Assembly (NCBI GenBank): GCA_029876055.1
Contig: CM056875.1
Span: 4,861,001 to 4,925,000, forward strand
Direction of reading: 5' to 3'
DNA from: Madurella fahalii
Taxonomy: Eukaryota > Ascomycota > Sordariomycetes > Sordariales
Length of the DNA stretch: 64,000 bases
A program made the translations under genes and the position numbers. Below are positions 1-11,613 of the stretch, piece by piece. The notes under the pieces were generated by a model. The model was not told the origin of the DNA. It saw nothing but the letters and a program-made list of their open reading frames with translations, and searched no databases. Numbering within the stretch: the first letter of the stretch is position 1; the number at the start of each line of letters is the position of its first letter.

Positions 1-441
1 CGCTGCCAAAACCCAGCCAGTCAGCCCCCCCTTCTCAACCGTTACCCTCCCCAAAGCACTCCTCCAGCAGTCCAATTTTGCTCAGCACAGGCTACCCTCC
101 AAAAATACCCGCTCTATATGTATTCGAAGAGGTATCACTCTCCCCGAATAGGGGCCTGGTCAGGCCGTGTAGACAAAGGAAAGAACAATAAAAAACGCAA
201 AAAAAATGCAACGTCCGAATCCAGTGGGTATATGAAAGGAAAATGGCATTGGGGGGGTATAAGAAATCGAAAACTGGCTCAGTCGATGAGGTCCTTGGCG
301 TATTATCGATTATTCCAATATATCAGGCGTCAAGCCTTTCTGTTCGTGTCGTCCTGCGTCAACGCGATTTGTATTCCGTAGCTTGTTGGGAAAAGATCCA
401 GGGTTCGGGGGGGGCTCGTATTCGTCGGCATCGTCCACTTC
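1..441. other. Window edge and 3' flank of LIM gene
   Basis: No gene is recognised here. The A-rich stretch around 175-215 lies just beyond the stop codon of the minus-strand LIM gene and is compatible with its 3' UTR. The short open frames in this stretch have no recognisable composition. Confidence 0.4.
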
Positions 442-2690
442 TCACATCATGCCCAACCTCGTCATGCGCTTCTCCATGCGCGGACGGGGTCCAGGGCCCA
501 TTCTACTCGGCCCATGCTTGCCGCCAGCCGGGCCGAAACCTCTAGGTCCCCCTGGTAGCCCCATATTCGGACTGCTGCCGGGCCCCGGAGAACGCATGCC
601 GCCATTGGCCATCCACGGCTGCTGCACGAGCCTCCAGGCATCCTTCTCGCAATAGGCCCTCCCGTTGACCTCGAAGTAGCCGTCCCTCAGCGCCATGCGG
701 CACTGCGCGCACTTGAAGCACCCCACGTGGTGCTTCACGGCCGACTCGTCTTCGAGATATTGGCCTTCGATGCCTCGGTTGCAGCTGCCACAGAGACTGC
801 CGTTCAGCTTGTGATAGTGCTGTTCGCAATACGGCCGGTCGTCCAAGACATAGAAGGTCGACGAGGAGAACGGCTCCTGGCAGGTCGAGCAGACGAAGCA
901 CGGCTTGTGATACCGACCGGTGAGCCGGCCGTCAGCGCTCGAGATGGACTTGCCCTTGATCGCCAGCCCGCAAGCCTTGCAATTGCCACGCGATGGCGGC
1001 GGCTGTATGGCAGGATCCCGCGCCCGGGATCGGGAGCGCTCCCGTGCGGACTTGGGCTCCTGCTGATGTGGGGGAAGTTGGTCCTCGATTCTCTCAGGCG
1101 ACCTGGTCCATCGCGGCGACGGAAGTGCTGCCGATGCCGGCGAGAGGATATCGCCGGGTGCGTGGACTGTGAGTTCGTTCTGAAGCGGGGTTCTCAACGA
1201 CGGGGAAGGAACAGGAGATCTCCCTCGTCCGTACCGTGGGTTCTGAATCGCGGGGTCAATGCGTGGATCATATCCCCGCTCCGGAGGGGGCGGCCGAGCA
1301 CTCAGCGGCGAAGGTCTGTCCCGTATGTCTTTGGGTGGCATCTTCAGCGGCGATAGCGGTGGCGGTTTCTGCTTTGGGTTCATTTCGTCCATGGAAGACT
1401 GAATATCTGACATTAAGTTATCGAAGCCGTTAGCGTCAGATGGCCTCCCCCCGACCTCGACGCTAGAGACCTCGGCGGGCTTGTCCGTGAACTCGCCTGG
1501 CTCGCCTGGCTCGGTCGGCGGTCGAACAGCTGGCCGCCGTTTTCCGAACCGTTGGACGATGACGATTCTGAAGGCGCATGGTAAGGGTTTCCAATTCCGA
1601 ATTCCTCGGCAAGGTTGATTGTCGGAACGACGGGCGTTGTTGGCCGTATCGGAGCACTGCGGGGTGGGGGCGGCCGGGATGTGTCAGGGCCCCTGCTTGG
1701 CCTCCTAGCTCTCTCGCCAGTTGGGACTCGTCCATCAGGGCCTGCCGGGGAATCCAGAGGCTGCAGCCTATCGGTGCGCAGTCTCGAGGCAGAAGGTGGA
1801 GCTGACGGGCTCCGGAGCGGGGGGGCGAAGCTATCGCTGGGCCGCGGGAAGCTCTCGGACCGGTTCGGCGTCAGAGGCGGCTCATCAACATCTTCCCGGG
1901 CCCTCGAAGGGGTGCCAAACCCTCCATACCCATTTTGCCTCTGCGCTCTTGACCCCTTTCCGGTACTTAGGCTGCTGAGGTTGGATGCTGAAGTGCCGGG
2001 GCGGTCGTTCGTATCGCCAGAGATGCTACGCCCGCCAGCAGAAGGTCGTCGATATGCAATAAACGGACCGGGAGTTATGGTGTTCATGCGCTCCATCAAG
2101 TCCGGCCCTTGCTTCCTGGGAGGATTCGGGGAAAACGCTGGCTCCAACCCACTGCTCTCGTCTAACCCGCCATAGCCGCCGGGCCTCCGCGGCGGTGAAT
2201 CGCTTACGATCTGCGGGCCGAAGTACTCCCCCGTCTTGCCGGCGCCAGCCCGGCCATCTGGTGTTCGGGGGGTCATCGATGCACTCCCGACGCTGATCGG
2301 TGTCAGCTCTCCTTGGCCCAAAAACGCGCGATCTAGTCCACCGTCAGTAACAGAAGCCGCCAAGTGAGATGCTACATGACACGTACTGGCTGCGGATGTG
2401 TCCACGTGAGGCGGCGCTCGGGGCTGCTGCTTCTCTGTTGCCGCATTCGAATTCCCAAAGGCTGGCATAAACCTCCCAAACAGCGAGACAACGGGCAGCG
2501 GTGGTGTAGCTAGTAGGTCATGGTTAGCACAAGCATCCAAGTCAGCGGAACGTGAGGCCGCAGTCATACGCTCTGCTGCTGGAGATCCAGCGCAAACATG
2601 CTCGCCCATCAAGGAGATCTCCACCTGCAGGCCGCATGTCGAACATTTCACAGTCGGCATAAAGCGCGACTCCCTCCCCATCGTAGCCAT
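442..2690 (-). CDS. Paxillin-like LIM-domain protein (apparent frameshift)
   Basis: Start ATG is at 2690, opening with a short conserved cysteine motif (KCSTCG). Two introns happen to be open in frame: 2510-2569 (60 nt, GTATGA..GCTAACC..TAG) and 2333-2386 (54 nt, GTACGT..TTACTGAC..TAG). Splicing them gives 2690-2570, 2509-2387 and 2332-442. The middle of the protein is long and rich in Ser/Pro/Arg. Two LIM zinc-binding domains follow (roughly residues 530-660; Cys-x2-Cys, His-x2-Cys and Cys-x2-Cys sets are visible), then a Gly/Pro-rich tail. The frame that ends at 1413-1415 and the LIM frame do not match. The LIM frame is open upstream through GFDNLMSDIQ, so the switch must lie near the six-G run at about 1450-1456 (minus strand). 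One extra G there gives a continuous protein of about 711 aa. Fungal paxillin-like LIM proteins act in polarised growth and Rho signalling; that role is inferred from the family. Confidence 0.82.
2333..2386 (-). other. Intron 2 of LIM gene
   Basis: 54 nt, in frame. It has donor GTACGT, branch TTACTGAC and acceptor CTAG. Removal restores DTSAANRAFL, which reads like the conserved family sequence. Confidence 0.8.
2510..2569 (-). other. Intron 1 of LIM gene
   Basis: 60 nt, a multiple of three, so it is invisible as a frame break. It has donor GTATGA, branch-like GCTAACC and acceptor CTAG. Removing it joins a Glu-Pro-Thr-Pro-Pro run. Confidence 0.8.
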
Positions 2691-5600
2691 CTCCTGGTGT
2701 CGGCCGGGCTCTGCGATGTCAAGTCCTTCCTAGCGGTTCGCGATCTGAGATGCAAGCATGGAAATCGGACGTGCCAGGTCCCAAACACCGCCAGAAGTCT
2801 GCGGCGCGTAGGCACAGAGTCGTCGTTGCCAGAATACCGTGTCCGCGCCGATCCACCGCCGGGTCCCCCAGTCACGCTGTCTCGAACCCGGCGAGTCCTC
2901 TAAAATGTCGTCAGGGCCTGCGGTCCTCCAGTGATGTTATGCCTCGACACGAGATGCGCACAGCAAAGTCCCGAATCTTGGTTTCTAAAAGGACGGCGTC
3001 GAGTATCGAGGAAGCAACGGTTGGTTCCAGCAACCGCATAGAGATATGTTTTCAAACAAGGATGGGGTGTCCGGGAGGTATGGTGGGAAGGGATCTGGTT
3101 TTACACGGGCAGGGGACCAAAGAAACAATCCAGACCCGAGCGAGCAATGCCAAGCTGGACTGTGCGCCAACTGCCCGGCAGCACGGAATAAGCGACCTGT
3201 GGGGAAGCCGAGTGGTGGTTGTGTGAGTGTTGCGGATCTGTCTCGAAGTGAGGCTTTGGCAGGTGGGCGGCCTATGGGTGTTTGGGAATTTGCCGCGTGC
3301 CTGAGAACAGCCGCAGGCGCGCAGATTTGTCCGCATCAAGGGGAACGTTTTTGGTGTCACTGTTTGGTGAGGAGGTGGTAAAGCCAGGCCAGCTTCAGCG
3401 CTCCCGGCCCTGGCTCTTCGGCCCTCCAGGGTCGCGGTCGGGGTCTGGTGGCAGTCCCAGGGTCATCCTCGTCCCCGTTGAGCATGTGCTGCGCAGGCCA
3501 CCAAGAGAGACGAGCACGGATGGAGCGAGGATCAAGAGCGGGGCACGGGGCCCCTGACAGGCCAAGCATGGCCGTCTTTGTGCATCTGCAGCATGCTGAA
3601 ATGCTCTAACCAGGTCAGGCGAGTGGATGGCCCGCGCCCTGCATCAGCCTAATCCCGATCTGACGACCGCGCCGCGAGGTCGATCTCCAGATGGCAATCA
3701 CCAGTGGCTCATGAGCGGTGAGGCAGGCAGGAGAGTTGTGGCAGGCAATTTGGAAGCCCAGAGCGGAGGAACTCGGTAACCTCTCGCTCGCTGCAACATT
3801 GGACGACCCTACGAATTCTCCCGGCCCTTATCTCGGCGTCTCTCTCATTGTCGTGTTGCATTGCAATTGCCTCGATTTATGCGTAAGAGTTACAATAGAC
3901 CACAGCCATTTCCCCCGACAGCGCCGTGTCGTCCACGACTGTCGGGTCGCAATCTTTCAAAGCCCCACCCGGCCCAGTTGCAACGGTGCATTCTTCACGC
4001 TATATGCGCCACATACCTTGTGACGATTTCGCAAACATCCGAAGCCCTCTTGCCAGCTCGCCAGCCACTGATCTTTGCTGGTGAAGCGGGTACCTTGCAG
4101 CAGCGTGAGTGGCGATCGGCCAATGGCTGATCGCTATCCTCAACCGCCTAAAACGGAGTCATAATTTAAACGCCAGCAATTGAATTGCAAACCCCGAATA
4201 CAACCCAATCTCTGAACAAGGCCAGCTCATGGCTGGCATCCGCCCGTTCTCCCTATTTTCGCAGCCGGACCTGGCGAACTGGGGACTTGTGCTCTAACCG
4301 CGTTGCTGAGGACATGAAGAGAAAGAAGGATACTCTTTGCACAACACACTGCTAGGTATGCCAATAGAAAGCAACGAGTCCCGTCAATAGCCGGACTGGT
4401 TCCGGACGGGTCGTCAGCGAGTGACCTTGCCTGTGTCTCACCTTTCTCACTTTCCGTCTTGATGTTATGCCGCCGACGACTCGCGCCTAATTATTAATGA
4501 CGGACAATAAGTGCGGCCTTCTCTAGCGGTGGCCGCGCGCGAGATGCTTGATGCTCGATGCAGCTCGTTACCGCCGGGTCTTGCGGTCGTGCCCAGGCCA
4601 CCTGCAGCTGATTATGGTGCTGTAGTACTGGCTAGGTAGTCAAGTGAAAGACGAACCGCACAGAACAGTTGTATGTACAGTACTGTACCAAATCGCTGTG
4701 CTGTGGTAATTCCAGCAGTTTATGAGGCTCATCTCGGCCTTGTACCTTATAAAGCGTACCGAGGCGGCTGAATGGCGTTTATGCCTCTGGCTCCGCACAG
4801 CATTAAGATTGTTCGTCTGCCGAACCGCCCAATGATGCTTCGAGAATGGGGGGCTGTTCTGCCGAGCTGTCTTCCCATGCTCTCCAGGGCCTAGAGAACT
4901 CCGGCTACTGGCCAAAGATCCTTGTGGTCGAGACCTTTCCAGAAGCCTTCCTTGGCTCCGACTATCACGCGACACGTCGACGTCCCCGAGATGACGAGAT
5001 GAGTCGGGATCCGGAATCCCGTTAGGCGGGGTTTCGTGCTAATTGTCTTGCGACGAAATATTTCCGAGCAGCTTGTCATTGCGCTTCTATAGGGCTGATT
5101 CGACCTGCCAATTGCCGAGCAGCTCTGGGGTGCTGGCCGAGCGATTGGCCAGGCCGCTTCCTCCTCCCACGCGGCAGTAAATGGAATCTCTGTCGGCCCT
5201 CCGGCCCGTCCAGAGGCCGGCGGCGTGTGTCAGGCCGGATCCAAGCGGTTTGACCAAGGGATAACCAACTAAGCAAGCCTCAAACTTTTCTAATATGAAC
5301 CAGGGCTCACATCCACAGCATTCGCCGCCCGCGCCTGTGCTACGCGCGCAGTCCACGCCGAGACCCGCGGGATATGCAAGACTCCGCAGCGAAAGGTTGC
5401 AAGTGGTTACATCTCGATGTCACCCACGTTGCTGCGGCCCCACGGTCTGGCATCCCTTGGTTGACCAGTTGCTGGCGCGGGAATTCACGCCTCATGCAGT
5501 CCAAGCACACATGGTAGAAGTGCCAAGACCACAAGCGACCACCAACCATCAGTCATCACAGCCACGCAGCACGTTATTACCTAGCAATCTGCACGTCGAC

Positions 5601-7390
5601 CCCTTTTTCGCAGATGGCATATCTCTTAAGCCTGAGCTCTTGACCTATTGGGATGCAATCCGCGGTTTCCCTCTGCCAGTGGGTTGACGGCAGATACACG
5701 GAACACTCGTATGATATACTGTGTATTAAGCAGTGCCCCCCTGCCCCATGACAAACCAGTTTCCAGCTCTACGCAGCTTAGACCAAGACGACAAACGAGA
5801 CGCTCTCGCAAAGCGTGGGATGTGCGCTACAACTTCCTCAAACGACTCGTTTAGGTATGCAACCAGAACTGCCGAACACGACCCCCATCGAGATGTCCGG
5901 TACGAGTTCACGGCTCGACTGGTCTCCGAACCGGAAGAAGCCCGATGACCCCTTTTTATCGTCGAGTCGCCGCGGAGATCAAGTAACCGAATCAACTATA
6001 ACATGGCAGCATGATGCTGTAGCGAGGCCTACGGAATTGTCGTATCCCAAGTTACTAAGGGTCCCTTCGCCGGATCGATACATTTATCGCACCCCCACGT
6101 GGCGGAATGAGCTGCTGATGACTCGTAGAGTACGTCATGAGCCCGTAGCAACGCCAAGCGTAGGGCTCGGCCGGAGACAGACGCTGCCTTTGTCTACACG
6201 GTGCACCTTAAAAGTCCGTTTCCACGAGGCCAAAGAATTCTAAAAAAACATCCTAAGGTGGCAGATGAGAAGCATTCCGGAAACACAACCGCTTGCCATC
6301 CCAAACTACGACGTGACGATCAGCAGAGCTGCCTCTGCAGCGCGTTCACCGCTGAATTCATGGCGGCCAACAAACCGCTTGCATTTGGGCCCCGAATCTG
6401 TACCTAGGCGCAGGCCATGCATCAACTGCAGCTGGCAGGCTTCATGTATGGCTGCTCTCGCGGGATGACGTTTGGGCCGCTCAAGCCACGATGCAGCAGG
6501 TGGTAACTTTGAGCGGGCACAAACCTACGACAGAGTCGGCAAGTGACATGGTCCAATACGAGATACTTGTGTATCGTAACAGCTGCGCTTGTCGCGCTGT
6601 TCCACATTGGGCTCTAAGCAAGACATATCGGACAGCACGGAGCGTGCTCGTATTGCCCTGTTTCGCACGGTAGCCATTGATATTGCTGAGACGCAATTGA
6701 GCCCCGGCCCGCCGATCTAGTGGGTGGAGAAGGGTGCTGCGGCGGTAGAGCTGGGAACGGCTCCGCAGTCGGCAACCCCATGCCTCTGCCGTTCCGGAGG
6801 TGGCCGGTGCTTGCGTGACGGGCATGCGGCGACAGCATCGGCCACCAATCAGCGCAACCGGGAGCCGGTTCCAACCCCACCTGCCCGCTGCCCGCGCAGG
6901 GAGGGGGACAGCGGGGGGTGGACGACCCCGGCATCCCGTTGCGTGCTTCAACCGTCCGCCATCTCCAAACACCGTGCGCTAAGTCCAAAACACTCTAATT
7001 AGGAATTGCTGTTACGTGCTCTTGCATTCCTTTCTAAGAGCCCACAGAAGCCACGATCCAATACTTCTCGTCTCTTGGTTGTTAGTATGCAGGCGTGAAA
7101 TGCGAAGCCAATTCTGCGCGGTTCCATGTCGCTCTCCCAGCGTGGGCCGGATCCGCCATCGGACGGTGACGGTGAATTCTATGCTGCCGAGTTGTCCGAG
7201 ACGTGGAGCCCTAAACCTTCCTAGCCATGTATGTACACGTAGGAAGCCGTCTGCCGTCTTGGGCCCGTCTTGGAGCCGTCTTAGTACCTCAGGGTAGTGC
7301 ATCTTTTCACCGCCCTTGTGGATTAGATCCAGTCTCTCCTCCCCTCGGCACCCCCCCCCCCCCTCCCTCCCTCTCCCCCACTGCGCCAGC
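2691..7390. other. 4.7-kb gene-poor region
   Basis: Open frames here are short, overlap on both strands and show no recognisable domain or plausible exon chain. The region lies between the divergent LIM and INO1 genes and holds both upstream regions. A GTAC-rich patch lies near 4620-4690. No tRNA or transposon structure was recognised. Confidence 0.5.
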
Positions 7391-7400
7391 TATATAAGGA
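7391..7400 (+). promoter_or_regulatory. TATA box of INO1
   Basis: TATATAAGGA lies about 370 nt upstream of the INO1 start and about 200 nt upstream of a likely 5' UTR intron. A C/T-rich tract with a long poly(C) run (about 7350-7380) immediately precedes it. A strong TATA box suits a highly regulated biosynthetic gene; which regulator acts is not visible. Confidence 0.6.
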
Positions 7401-7586
7401 GGGCATTGCCTGTGCTTGTCCGGCTACGCTTCCCTTTGTCAACTTCATAATCCACAGTTGGGTCCCCGAAACCATCTTCGTCAGCCTCTTCTTCAATCCC
7501 ACCTCATCTCATCTCCCCGTCTGCCGATCGCGCTTTCGGGCCGCGGTCGCTGAAACCGTCAAAACGTTCTCCAATCTCCTCAACTC

Positions 7587-7647
7587 GTATGTTTCTCCCT
7601 CGCGATGTCTTGCGTGGCTAAGGTACAGGTCGCTAACGGCCATACAG
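7587..7647 (+). other. 5' UTR intron of INO1
   Basis: 61 nt with donor GTATGT, branch GCTAAC and acceptor ATACAG, all upstream of the start codon. The call rests on consensus sites only, with no coding continuity to test it. Confidence 0.55.
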
Positions 7648-7762
7648 GGTCCACCACCCGTACGCAGGAGCCCGTTGCTCTGCCTCTCCAGGAAGCGCAG
7701 CGGACTCGCCCTTTACGCGATAAGTCGTTAAAAAGGCAAATCCGCTAAACCAAATTGTAAAA

Positions 7763-9522
7763 ATGGCGCCACACGCTGAGGCTGACGCGGGCTCCGTGAA
7801 CGGTGGTGGACACTCGAGCAACAACGGCTCTGGTGTTTCCAATGCCGCCGCTGCCCGCCCGCTCTTCACCGTTAACTCGCCCAACGTGGTCTACACCGAG
7901 ACGGAAATCCGCTCCAAGTCCACGTACCGTACCACTGAGATAACCAGAGGTGAGGATGGCACGTACATTGCTACCCCGCGTGAGACCGTGTACGACTTCA
8001 AGGTCGACCGCAGGGTTCCCAAGACCGGCATGATGCTGGTGGGCTGGGGCGGTAACAACGGCACCACCGTGACCGCCGGCATCATTGCAAACCGCCGTGG
8101 CCTTGTTTGGCAGACGCGCAACGGCGAGCAGACGGCCAACTACTACGGGTCCGTCGTCATGGGCTCGACCATGAAGCTCGGCACCGATTCCAAGACGCTC
8201 AAGGACGTCAACATTCCTTTCCACAGCATTCTGCCCATGGTCCACCCTAATGACCTAGTCATTGGCGGCTGGGACATCAGCCGCATGAACCTTGCCGACG
8301 CCATGGACCGCGCCAAGGTTCTGGAGCCGACGCTGAAGAACCTGGTCCGCAAGGAGATGGCCAGCATGGTCCCGCTGCCCAGCATCTATTACCCGGACTT
8401 TATCGCCGCCAACCAGGAGGACCGGGCCGACAACGTGATTGCCGGCTCCAAGGCGTGTCTTGCCCATGTTGAGCAAATCCGCAAGGATATCCGGTACGTT
8501 AGAGCGCAGTTCTCGGTCGCTAGGGAACCAGGGTCTAACGGCGCAACAGCGACTTCAAAGGGGCCAACAACCTGGACAAGGTTATTGTGCAGTGGACTGC
8601 CAACACAGAGCGTTACGCTGACATTATCCCCGGCGTGAACGACACGGCCGAGAACCTGCTCAAGGCCATCGAGAATGGCCACGAGGAGGTGTCTCCCTCG
8701 ACCGTGTTTGCTGTCGCTTGCATTCTCGAGGGTGTGCCTTTCATCAACGGCTCTCCCCAGAACACTTTCGTCCCCGGCGCCATCGAGCTGGCCGAGAAAC
8801 ACGGCGCCTTTATCGGTGGCGATGACTTCAAGTCTGGTCAGACCAAGATGAAATCCGCCTTGGTAGATTTCCTGATCAGCGCGGGTATCAAGCTCACGTC
8901 GATCGCTAGCTACAACCACCTTGGCAACAACGATGGCAAGAACCTGAGCTCGCACAAGCAGTTCCGCTCCAAGGAGATCTCTAAATCCAACGTCGTAGAC
9001 GATATGGTCGAGGCCAACACTGTCCTGTACGCCAAGGACGAGCATCCCGACCACTGCGTCGTCATCAAGTACATGCCCGCCGTCGGCGATAGCAAGCGCG
9101 CGCTTGACGAGTACTATGGCGAGATCTTCCTCGGAGGCCACCAGACCATTACGTGAGTCCCAAACCTCGAAGCCATTGTATGGGGATCTTCTAACTTAAT
9201 TCGCCCTGTTAGGATCTCTAACACCTGCGAGGATTCACTGCTGGCATCGCCGCTGATTATTGACCTCGTCCTCATCGCTGAAATGATGACTCGCATCCAG
9301 TGGAGGGCACATTCGAGCGATGGCCAGAATGCCAAAGACTACAGCAGCTTCCATAGCGTGCTCAGCGTGCTCAGCTACATGCTCAAGGCACCCCTGACTC
9401 CGCCTGGAACACCCGTCGTCAATGCGCTGGCCAAGCAGCGTGCTGCGCTCACCAACATCTTCCGCGCCTGCGTCGGTCTAGACCCTGAGTCCGACATGAC
9501 CCTGGAACACAAGCTCTTTTGA
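7763..9522 (+). CDS. INO1: Inositol-3-phosphate synthase
   Basis: Converts D-glucose 6-phosphate to 1D-myo-inositol 3-phosphate using NAD, the first and committed step of inositol and hence phosphatidylinositol synthesis in the cytosol. Exons are 7763-8493, 8550-9152 and 9213-9522; introns of 56 and 60 nt have GTACGT/GTGAGT donors and CTAAC branches. The product is 547 aa, close to the usual 520-550. The nucleotide-binding loop GWGGNNGTT is at about residues 94-102, and the conserved SYNHLGNNDGKNLS active-site segment is near residues 365-380. The N-terminal 35 residues are Gly/Ser/Asn-rich and poorly conserved in the family. In yeasts the gene is inositol-repressed; that control is family knowledge, and here only the TATA box and UTR intron are visible. 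Confidence 0.97.
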
Positions 9523-10600
9523 GCTGTCTGTACCAAGCCGGCCATGGCGCAACGGGACTTTGTTATAGAATTCCTCAGAGTGTTCCGGCCCCTTGGCACT
9601 TTCTCTTCGTTCTTGGATCACTAGAGAGTTCTCTCTTGCGTTGGTCCATGCACTTTTAGCGATAGGTTTCCGCTCGTGGAGAAACACACGGGTAGACAGA
9701 AGGGTTCTTTCAACAAGGGTTCGTAGATCGCGACGCAATACATAACTCTGTGGCAGGTGTTTGCCTCATAAAACTGTCCTTACGGAATACTCCTAGATTG
9801 GTTCTTTGAGCTGGGCTCCACTTCGGTGGTTTCGTGTTGCGTGATCCGACCATCAAGCCGCGTTTCCCCCGTCCACGGCGACCCCAGATAGGAATAGCAC
9901 GGTCACCCAAAGGAGGGAAGCAACCAACTTTGTTTGCAAAGCCGTCCGTTTCATAGGCCATCCTACCCCTCCGCTAGGATAAATGCCATTGTTTACATCG
10001 AGTACATGACTTTTCAAGGGGCGTTGGGCGAGATAGTTGAGCAAACAGAACCCCTCGTCCCCGTCCTCGTCCCGTTCCTCCCCCGGCATCCACCACTCGA
10101 TACCAAGCACACCTGGCCTGTCCACGGCCGAGGGACCACCCAAATGACAAAGTGACGCGCACCAATAGAGTCGCTGCTTCTCTACGGTTCTGGGTGTGGC
10201 CAAGTCCAGGGTGGTCAGCTCCTCCCAGGACTTTGTCCTGCCGGGCTCGGTCTTGGCCGACACCATTGTCGTCATCATCGGCATCATCAACGTTAATATT
10301 ATCACCAAAAGGGTTGGAACTCCCTCGCCCACCACCTGCTGGGTTTTCCTTCGTGGGTGCCAAAGAATAGCTCGGCCCATGCCCGGTCGCCCCGGATGGG
10401 CTTGCTTGCTGTGATGGAACCTGTCTCATCGGTTAAGTGGCCGATGGTGCACGGGTTTAGGGTTAACAGGTGGGAGGCGGAGCAGTTCTTGCAGGTCGCG
10501 CGGGACCGGTTGGCGTAGAGGGGGAGGGAGCAACCCTTATTTTAAAATAAAGATCTTGCGTATTGGTAGGCATGTGGGGGGTTGTCTTTGTGGTGGGGGA
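9523..10600. other. INO1 3' flank with unrecognised open frames
   Basis: No secure gene. On the minus strand a 151-codon frame (10429-9974) begins with a plausible Ser/Gly/Pro-rich N-terminus, then becomes acidic and turns unlike protein. Another minus frame across about 10550-10330 contains a Cys-x2-Cys segment (ATCKNC). Neither continues into a recognisable domain. Confidence 0.35.
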
Positions 10601-10615
10601 GAGTAAGCGATAGAT

Positions 10616-10981
10616 TTACCACTGAAAACAGCAGAGCGCTTTTTCCGGCCAACAGTCGGTGATGTTTATGCCCGTGATAAGCATGTTCAACCTGCCCGTG
10701 ATGATAGCGTCGGGATCATCCCGGACAAAGCCGCCGATGTTGGCCAACGTGAATAAGGCGCTTTCGGGATCGTGGATGGCTGCGTCGGTGTCCCAGATGC
10801 CGGTTGGAAAGGGGCGTTAGATGGTCTCGGTTTGAAGGTCTGCGATTGTTGCCTGCTCGTATGTGTCCTGCGGTCTCTAGGAGGGTGTAAGAGGCCGCGG
10901 TGTGGTCTCACCTTCGCTAGAGGTACCTCCATTGCTCCGGGAAGAGGAGTTGCAATCAGGCAGTAACGTGAAGGGAGAGGA
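10616..10981 (-). pseudogene. Coding-like two-exon fragment, unrecognised
   Basis: On the minus strand a frame ending at TAA 10618-10616 encodes a protein-like stretch of about 55 residues (…ESALFTLANIGGFVRDD…ITDCW…). An intron 10911-10780 (132 nt, GTGAGA..CAG) would join it in phase to a Ser/Asn-rich exon at 10981-10912, itself preceded by a CTAG acceptor. No start exon was found upstream. I do not recognise the family. It could be the 3' end of a decayed secreted protein, or chance. Confidence 0.3.
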
Positions 10982-11613
10982 CTAGCTCTACTTCTGATAG
11001 AAGGCCTAGATGGAAAGGGTATTCGTGCCCTGGCTGCACACGGCTTGGATGTCCCGCAATTTGAGTAGCACAAAACGACTGACTACTGAACGGTAGCCAG
11101 CGATCGAAATGTAAACTGAAAAGGAAGGGTGTTACAGGTCCGAAGAGTGTTGCGAAGTGCAGAGCTTACAGCTTGTTCTTGGTATAATTTCCCATGCTAC
11201 ACTATGATACACCCACTGCGCCGTCCTACACAGAGAGATCGACGCCATATTTCAGGCCCGGCATCTTGAGCGCTTGGTTGACCATCTAACGCCGCATCTA
11301 CACGCACTCCTTGAGGTTGAGCTTGTGTCTCGTTATTGTGTATTTCACTCGAGAAAAGGCAGGAGAAAATCACTGTGCATCTTAGTCGCGGGAGGTTCAT
11401 TGACTCTGTAAATTCTGCGTGGGGTATGTATACATCAGAAGAACTGGTGCTCAGAATGCCGCTGCCATAATGCTTTCTAGAGGGATAAAGGAAGCGATCC
11501 TTACGCTCGTGGTATCTTCTTCAAATTGCATGTTACTGACTCAACCCCGGCGGGAAGCCTGTCCATAACCCAAAAAGAAAAAGGGCCCCCCTATATATGC
11601 CAATATTGTCGAT
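10982..11613. other. Spacer downstream of CoA ligase
   Basis: No intact gene. A minus-strand stretch around 11290-11233 reads like a protein C-terminus (…LKMPGLKYGVDLSV-stop) but has stops immediately upstream. This may be another relic. Confidence 0.3.

Noticed and set aside
9974..10429. 151-codon minus-strand frame as a gene
   Set aside because: Only the first 50 residues look like protein; the rest is Gly/Arg-rich noise, and no splice pattern rescues it.
10330..10555. PARP-type zinc finger suggested by YANRSRATCKNC
   Set aside because: The following ligands and the Trp/His-Cys motif of that domain are missing.
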